NCBI GenBank assembly: GCA_002633005.1
Contig: NMRA01000069.1
Location: forward strand, 767,297-794,075
DNA from: Phoronis australis
Lineage: Eukaryota; Phoronida; Phoronidae
Direction of reading: 5' to 3'
Length of the DNA stretch: 26,779 nucleotides
Shown here: in pieces, positions 21,697 through 26,779 of the stretch
How positions within the stretch are numbered: position 1 is the stretch's first letter
Layout: every line of letters begins with the position of its first letter
Made by a program: the position numbers and the translations under genes
Notes under the pieces: generated by a model
The model's database searches: none
Seen by the model: only the letters and a program-made list of their open reading frames with translations
What the model was told of the DNA's origin: nothing

Positions 21697-22606
21697 GGCG
21701 GTTGGTTTCAGTTGTTTTTTCTTGCCTGTAACAGAATAGAAATATTAGCAAATTGTAAAAGAAAAGACAAGACAAAACTACTTTTGTAAGGCAGAACATA
21801 CTTGACATTTCATCTTCATGTTTATGTGTAGAAACTAATAACCTTTGTACCCAAGTCTTATTTAATATCTGAATTAAAATATGTGAAACAGGCTAAAAGT
21901 GATTTAACAATGTGTATTTTTCATGACACTTAAAATGTGCTTCTGATCTCAACAAGTAAAATTCATTCTAGGTGTCAATTTTTTTCCAATGCAATGTTAC
22001 GACATTTACTGAATTAAGGCTTATTCATGTTAATTCGATAACTGAGCTGGTGGTCCTGGGGGTGGGGTCCACGATAAAATAAGGAAACTCACTCATCTAG
22101 ATAATTTTATTGGAAACAGCATAGTTTTGAAGAGAAACTGCTGTGAAAAAGTCACTCTTGACTTCTGTGCATCACGTACCAATAACCTCTTATTTTGGGA
22201 GCACTCCCACCCAGGACAATATGAATATGTGCTGCTAGCCTACCCGGCATCGGGTGAGTTTCCAAAAAGAAACACTTAGTTCCACTCAATAAAACTGTTA
22301 TTCAGTGGGGTAACTGGTGGGGATAACATCACCGAACGATGTTGATAGAAACTGATTGCTAAAAACTTACCAAGTAATGTTGTGTAGTCTCCGAATGGAA
22401 CTGCATAGTCATAGACATAGAGCACACACGGGGCTTCAGCATCCACACACTTTTTGTCAGTTAGTTGACCCTGTTGACAGTAATTGTCCACGAATATAGT
22501 AACCTTAGGTCTTTTGGGAATTTCTGGCCACCTGTCGAAGACTTGCACCAGGGAAATTAGCAGTAACAAGGCTTAGCGCGACAACGTATTTTGATAAAAA
22601 TTCCAT
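21697..22606 (-). CDS. Small secreted-protein gene with a broken leader frame
   Basis: ATG at 22606 starts MEFLSKYVVAL in a leader-like frame, but it stops about 33 codons in. From about residue 12 the frame one base on reads LLLISLVQVF and continues open as RPKVTIFVDNYCQQGQLTDK, then CVDAEAPCVLYVYDYAVPFG, to a strong donor after 22371 (CTTG|GTAAGT, phase 1 in that frame). The two frames together would form one normal signal peptide followed by about 53 mature residues with three cysteines, so a 1-nt insertion in the leader is likely (real pseudogene or assembly error). A plausible exon 2 starts at 21725 after a good branch point and acceptor (TGCTAAT...TTACAG), adding about nine basic residues before a stop at 21697. 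That exon could instead end UXT. Family not recognised. Confidence 0.45.
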
Positions 22607-22635
22607 CTTTTACCAGTTGTTTACATGCAGACAGC

Positions 22636-22647
22636 CACGCATGCGCA
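22636..22647. promoter_or_regulatory. NRF1-like motif upstream of the secreted-protein exon
   Basis: TGCGCATGCGTG on the minus strand matches the NRF1 palindrome at all but one position and lies 30 nt upstream of the ATG at 22606. It may mark a promoter, but it also borders the dispersed repeat copy at 22653-22705. Confidence 0.3.
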
Positions 22648-22652
22648 ATTTA

Positions 22653-22705
22653 ATCACCACTAGTACAGCAGCGACACCGCGAGGAGAATTCTCCGAATAG
22701 CCCCA
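22653..22705 (-). repeat. Dispersed repeat, inverted copy next to UXT exon 4
   Basis: Minus-strand copy of the repeat at 19187-19250, with TGGGGCTATTCGGA and TGTACTAGTGGTGAT in the same order. It starts 28 nt after the UXT exon 4 donor. Confidence 0.65.
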
Positions 22706-22733
22706 CTGATGCAGACTGATCTAATATCCTTAC

Positions 22734-25700
22734 CTCTAATACAAGCCTTATGTGTGCTTTGACTGAGGATGCTTGTGAGGTCAATTTCTCACTTCTGCTT
22801 GTGAGTATTTTTGTCTTCTTTTCAATAAATTGCAGGGCTTCTGGCAGAGTCAGTTCAGGGTAGAACCCGTAGCCGACGTGAACATATATTTTCGATGTGT
22901 CTGATCTGAAATACATATTACAGATCTTTCATACTCCAACAATGATTCAATCAGTTATAAAATAAATATTATATTCACAGCGCTCGACACAGGTGTAAAT
23001 GTGAGCTCGAAAATATTTGTATTCCCAGATTTGGCATGATGAAATTAGCGACCAAAGACAAAATGTCGACCATTGGCTTACAGCCCACAAATAAGAGTGG
23101 GGTCAATTTTCTACACGTATTTTACTCTTTTTATTCGTAATATTGGCATTTACTTCCTTGTGCGAGCCTTCATTCATTCTGGGCAGGATAGTATATCCTT
23201 GATGATAAGGCAACTTTAGTATTTCTACTGAGTGGAGTTCATTCATTGACGCTGAGACTATATTTGATTCTTGATCAAATTAGATAAAATTAGATTTAAT
23301 CTAGCTAGTTGGTGACTTTGACTTGACCTAATCAATTACTTACACATTTGCATTGACATAAAAGTTGCAGCCAAGATCAATTCTTGTTTTCAAAACATCA
23401 CCAGGAGTGTGAGTCTCCTGTAAAAGAAAACACAAAAGTCATATTTGTACGAAACAATTAGGAAATTTGAAATAAGATCGTGCCAGAACTACTCAAAATG
23501 AAGCAGGTGTTAGGCATTCTTCTGTTTATTTATTTGAGGCTGCTACATCTGTACATAAAATTTTTACGTTCACGTTAGTTTAGATTAGATATATGAGTTT
23601 AAATTTGGTATGATAAGCTTAAATTAAATAGTATTAGATAACATTGTTTTTTCTTATAGTATTTTTAGGTGGTCAATTTGTAGGCATTATGTTGTCTGTA
23701 GAATAGAATGCAGCATGATTTTTAATCCACGAATAAAATTCAAGTGACAACCAGGCTCACAACAAAAAAGGTTTTCAAAATAAACTACAAAGAACAGCTT
23801 CAACAGAATTCTGTCAGATTCTGCCAAACGTCTTTTGGGGGATTTAATCAATAATATAAGGCACCAAATTGTTTTTTGTTGATATTTAGTCGTCTGAAGT
23901 TTAATGTGGGAGTATAGCGCATAGTTGTTAATTGTCAAGAATTTGCCAAAATTGAAAAGTGCTCTAGTTGAAAAGAAATGGATATTTGGTCACCAATTTC
24001 AACGCTGTCCAGGTTGTTATAAAAACTACAACTAAAACAACGAACTTGCTACATAGCTTAGACAACACAAAACATTAAATAAAAAAACTAAATACACAAT
24101 ACTCTACTAAGTGAATACCTGGATTCTTTCAATTGTATTTTTTAGCTGGAGATATTCAGCAATCTCTGAATAGACTTTATCACGTTGGTCCAGTATTGTT
24201 CTGAAAACATCACAGATGAAAAATACATGAACAGAGCTGCAAAACATAAATCGAGGTATAAGGTACAGCAAACTGACAACATATGGCTCCAAACCCCCAG
24301 AGCTTCTTTCTTGAAACTGTTTTGTCATTTTGAGGTTCGCTAAAATTTAAGGAACTTAAGACAAACCAACCGTAAGCCCTATTGCGAATGATTTGCCTAG
24401 ACCAAACTTACGCCAAGAACCGCAAGTTAGCCAGGTACAGAATTGGTTTATGATCATTTTTTTGATTTAATTGATAAAAATAAGGTGTTCATGAATGAAA
24501 TGTATTGATATTTTAGCTATGTTGTACAATCTAATGGCCCAAACAAATCTAAATTGACAATCACCTACGTTCCATTTGAGAATGGGCAAAACACCATCGA
24601 TACGGTGCAACTTACACACGCTTCAGGAGTGACATATCGCAGCTAAACCTATCTAGTACTTTCTCAGTACTGAGGAGGCAGTGTGGCCTCGTTGATAAGT
24701 GCCTGCTTTCTTTACTCGAGGTCGTGGGTTCGAGTCCCACAAGGTCACACTGCTAAACCCTTGAGCCAGGTTTCTAGCTCCTCAGCTCGGTTTTAACGAT
24801 ATATTAATAAAGCATAAAAATATTTCCAGGTGATCAGTGCAATGGGCCCACATGCGAGGCCTGCGCACGTCTGGTACAACGTGTATCAGCCCATACCAAA
24901 AGACCATGTTTGCCACAAGCTTGCAGCAAGCATGCCACAAGCTTGCGGCAAACAATTTTATTTGCGGCAAACAATTTTGTTTGCAGCAAACCAGCTGCAA
25001 GGTTTGCAGGAGTTTGCCGCTACCCGCAACTCAGCCGCACACATTGCCCCCTGCAATTATTTTTTATTTTCATATTCTCAGTTTAACGAAGATTTCATTA
25101 GAACTTATGACTCCCATGCAATGTTGCAAATACATAGACATTCAGAGTTCATAAACTACGAATATTATTTGGATGTCACATATTGTCCCGCTAAGAATGC
25201 AACAGGTAGTGAAAGTGTAGCAAAATTCTGTGTCAGAAGTTATATTATACTTCTGTGACAGTGGGCAAAGCCGGACCTTGTTTTGGTCTTAAAGACCAAA
25301 TTAAGGTCACTTCCGGAGTAGACGACGAGTAATTAATTAAATTACAAAAAGTAGTAAATAAGTGAAAAATATGTCAGGGATAATCAACGCACCTTATTTT
25401 TGCTAAAAATGACATGAAAAAAGGTTGTTGTCTTCGCCTTTAACTTTGCCAAAGGTTATATTTAACTTAGACAATTTTGTTGTCATAAGACCCACGTCAC
25501 TTGTCATGAGACATCGTTTGAAACAGTTTCAGGTGCATGAAGTACAGTCCGATAAAGCTTCTTCATGCAATTTGCCAAGCGCAAGTGCCCTCTCAAAATT
25601 AGGGTGTCTTAGCTGAATAGTTTGGATGTTTTTACCTCTTATGCTGGAAACCCAGCTTCAAATCTTGGTGTTGACAGATTTTTCAACATGAATGGTCAGT

Positions 25701-26027
25701 AAGTTGCAGCACAGTACCACCATCTGAACTGTGTCAGCACAGTTGCCATCTACGCCGAAAGGCGGCAGCACAGACAGGGGACCGGTCTAGTAGTGAACTG
25801 TTGAGGCCGAAGCCGAAGGCCTGAAGCTGAACTGCTGAATTGAATCTTTAAAAATCGTGGTCTTGAGACCTTATAAGGAAAAATAGTCGCGTAAAACAAA
25901 TTTCAAAAATCACACAAAATATTCATGCGACACCGTTAGTTTGAAGAACTTACTGTAGGTCTCTTTTCAGTCTTTCGTTTATAAATGCTTCGTACTCTTC
26001 CACCTTTTGCGGGACAACATTCGCCAT
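22734..26027 (-). CDS. UXT: UXT, prefoldin-like chaperone subunit (C-terminal exon uncertain)
   Basis: Exons: 26027-25954, 24200-24119, 23417-23344 and 22905-22734. All have GT-AG borders, with phases 2, 0, 2, 0 that join cleanly into 134 residues. Matches to animal UXT run throughout: VEEYEAFINERLKRDLQ; DQRDKVYSEIAEYLQLKNTI; RIDLGCNFYVNANV; SDTSKIYVHVGYGFYPELTL, then PEALQFIEKKTKIL and KAHIRLVLE. This is an alpha-type prefoldin fold: two long coiled-coil helices around a beta-hairpin region. UXT is a subunit of the URI1 prefoldin-like module of the R2TP/PAQosome and a nuclear transcription cofactor. Human UXT has about 17 more residues after this point. Here the end is either an unspliced read-through of 27 residues to a stop near 22650, or splicing to 21725 (ARKNN, stop); neither is certain. 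Start is the first ATG, matching family length. Confidence 0.93.
22906..24118. other. UXT introns 2 and 3
   Basis: AT-rich intronic sequence flanking the small exon at 23344-23417. No repeat or internal gene is evident; an 83-codon minus frame at 23687-23938 is chance. Confidence 0.6.
24670..24785 (+). mobile_element. tRNA-derived SINE or tRNA-like element
   Basis: 24681-24750 resembles a tRNA: seven-pair acceptor ends GTGTGGC/GTCACAC and a perfect T arm GTGGG-TTCGAGT-CCCAC (24724-24740). The B box GGTTCGAGTCC is exact and an approximate A box TGGCCTCGTTG is present. No proper D or anticodon stem forms, so it is not a working tRNA gene. The acceptor pairing extends outward to 11 positions (24678-24688 with 24743-24753, one wobble), and an outer pair CTGAGGAG/CTCCTCAG (24670-24677, 24778-24785) closes the unit. 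It lies in UXT intron 1. Confidence 0.65.
24905..25012 (+). repeat. Cryptic tandem repeat (GCCACAAGCTTGC / TTTGCRGCAAAC)
   Basis: GCCACAAGCTTGCAGCAA is repeated as GCCACAAGCTTGCGGCAA, followed by overlapping copies of TTTGCGGCAAACAATTTT and TTTGCAGCAAAC. Each TTTGCNGCAAA is a near palindrome. It lies in UXT intron 1; overlapping open frames here are chance products. Confidence 0.6.
25271..25316. repeat. Imperfect long hairpin
   Basis: TTTGGTCTT and AAGACCAAA flank a single base (25282-25300). The pairing extends outward with ACCTT/AAGGT and CCGGA/TCCGG, giving a stem of nearly 20 pairs over 46 bp. It lies in UXT intron 1. Confidence 0.65.
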
Positions 26028-26216
26028 TTTGGATTAATAGGGAATTCCGGGGAAACCCCTTACTGCAGAAATCTGTATAATTTTTTAAATGTCACTGAAA
26101 CTCAGTTTCTTCTATTAATAATTCACACTCAAGGGTGGGAACATTTTAAATTGCAGAAAATTTGAAAACGTGATGGAAACGAACATTTTTCACCACAAGA
26201 GGGCGAAAAAGGCAAG
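26028..26216. promoter_or_regulatory. Bidirectional UXT-EMC3 promoter
   Basis: Only 189 bp separate the divergent start codons of UXT (26027, minus) and EMC3 (26217, plus), so both promoters and both 5' UTRs must share this interval. No TATA box is clear. Notable motifs are two abutting palindromes, GGGAATTCC (26040-26048) and GGGGAAACCCC (26049-26059), resembling NF-kappa-B sites, and CCACAAGAGGGC (26193-26204), resembling the CTCF core. Confidence 0.75.
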
Positions 26217-26365
26217 ATGGCGGAATTATTATTAGATTCGGATATTAGGGTTTGGGTTTTTCTCCCAATAGTAATAATTACGTTCTTGGTAGGAATAATC
26301 CGGCATTACATAACAATACTTTTAACGTCAGACAAGAATGTAGAGCTTCAACAGATCAAAGATAG
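26217..26365 (+). CDS. EMC3: ER membrane protein complex subunit 3, exon 1 (partial)
   Basis: ATG (AAGATGG, good Kozak context) starts [20 protein letters not shown], then [16 protein letters not shown] and a short tail ending KDR. This matches the N-terminus of animal EMC3 (also TMEM111) nearly residue for residue: [23 protein letters not shown]. The first transmembrane helix spans about residues 12-30. The exon ends GATAG|GTAAGG in phase 2 after 50 of about 261 residues; the rest lies right of the window. EMC3 belongs to the Oxa1/YidC/Get1 insertase superfamily and is the catalytic core of the EMC, which inserts tail-anchored and other membrane proteins into the ER. It shares its promoter with UXT. 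Confidence 0.95.
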
Positions 26366-26779
26366 GTAAGGTGGTAGCAAAGAATCAGAATAAGGCATGC
26401 CTTTTTCTCTGTCCACACTCCACAGGCACAGCCACAGGTAGGGAGGACAATCAAAAAGTAGGTCACGGTGCTCCATATCTGCCTCCGTGTAAAACCCACA
26501 TCGGTAAATTACCCGATTTCAGACTTCAAAGTTAACTATAAGACAATTTTGTGTTATGAATCGTTACCTTAGTCTTTATTTGTAAGTTTGTAATCTTTTT
26601 GTCTCAAATTAGCGCTGATAAATCATTTTTTCTAAGCTTTTTTTAGCGCACGATTTTCCGCCATGCGATCAACTTTCGAAAAAGTACCTCTTGTTCCTCC
26701 TATCCAAAAGAGCACTATACTCTCAAATACAAACATGAAATTTGGACAGGATGTAGTTTAGATGCGTGCGCATCTCCTC
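26366..26779 (+). other. EMC3 intron 1 (start)
   Basis: Sequence after the EMC3 donor. No second exon encoding the next conserved EMC3 segment is seen before the window ends. Confidence 0.7.

Noticed and set aside
24830-25258. Overlapping plus-strand open frames of 105 and 142 codons
   Set aside because: They run through the cryptic repeat in UXT intron 1 and show no family similarity.

Overview
This window is animal (metazoan) nuclear DNA, AT-rich and intron-rich, with short exons split by introns of about 0.5 to 3 kb, GT-AG splice sites and many small repeats. There are no operons or ribosome binding sites. CENP-K (which flies and nematodes lack), a C-type lectin exon, a Penelope-like retroelement relic and a tRNA-derived SINE suggest a marine invertebrate such as a hemichordate, echinoderm or lancelet. 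The phylum cannot be fixed from the sequence alone.

Layout, left to right. (1) 63-357, minus: signal-peptide exon of a secreted protein whose remaining exons lie left of the window. (2) 3950-9007, plus: six 3' exons of CENPK (kinetochore CCAN), with its N-terminal exons not found. Its introns hold a 36-bp x 7 minisatellite, a fold-back element and a degenerate repeat; a 17-bp x 12 minisatellite stops just before the first recognised exon. (3) 9008-12658: no recognisable gene, several small repeats and a GC-rich fold-back element. (4) 12659-16269, minus: a probable secreted C-type lectin, made of a signal-peptide/His-rich stalk exon and the first half of a lectin domain. A decayed Penelope-like element and a fold-back element lie in its intron. 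(5) 15672-20818, plus: a tentative tiny three-exon gene whose first intron contains the lectin leader exon on the opposite strand. (6) 21697-22606, minus: a small secreted-protein gene with an apparent 1-nt frameshift in its leader. (7) 22734-26027, minus: UXT (prefoldin-like), four confident exons. (8) 26217-26365, plus: exon 1 of EMC3, running off the right edge.

CENPK, UXT and EMC3 are recognised by clear protein similarity and are conserved housekeeping genes. UXT and EMC3 are arranged head to head, with only 189 bp between start codons, and probably share a bidirectional promoter. The other genes are lineage-variable secreted proteins. Three separate leader exons (357, 16269 and 22606, all minus) end in phase 1, the arrangement expected when extracellular modules are shuffled onto signal peptides. 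No multi-gene system comparable to an operon or defence island is visible. The most unusual items are the His-rich, heavily N-glycosylated lectin stalk, the broken leader at 22606, the nested antisense micro-gene, and the paired kappa-B-like palindromes in the UXT-EMC3 promoter.
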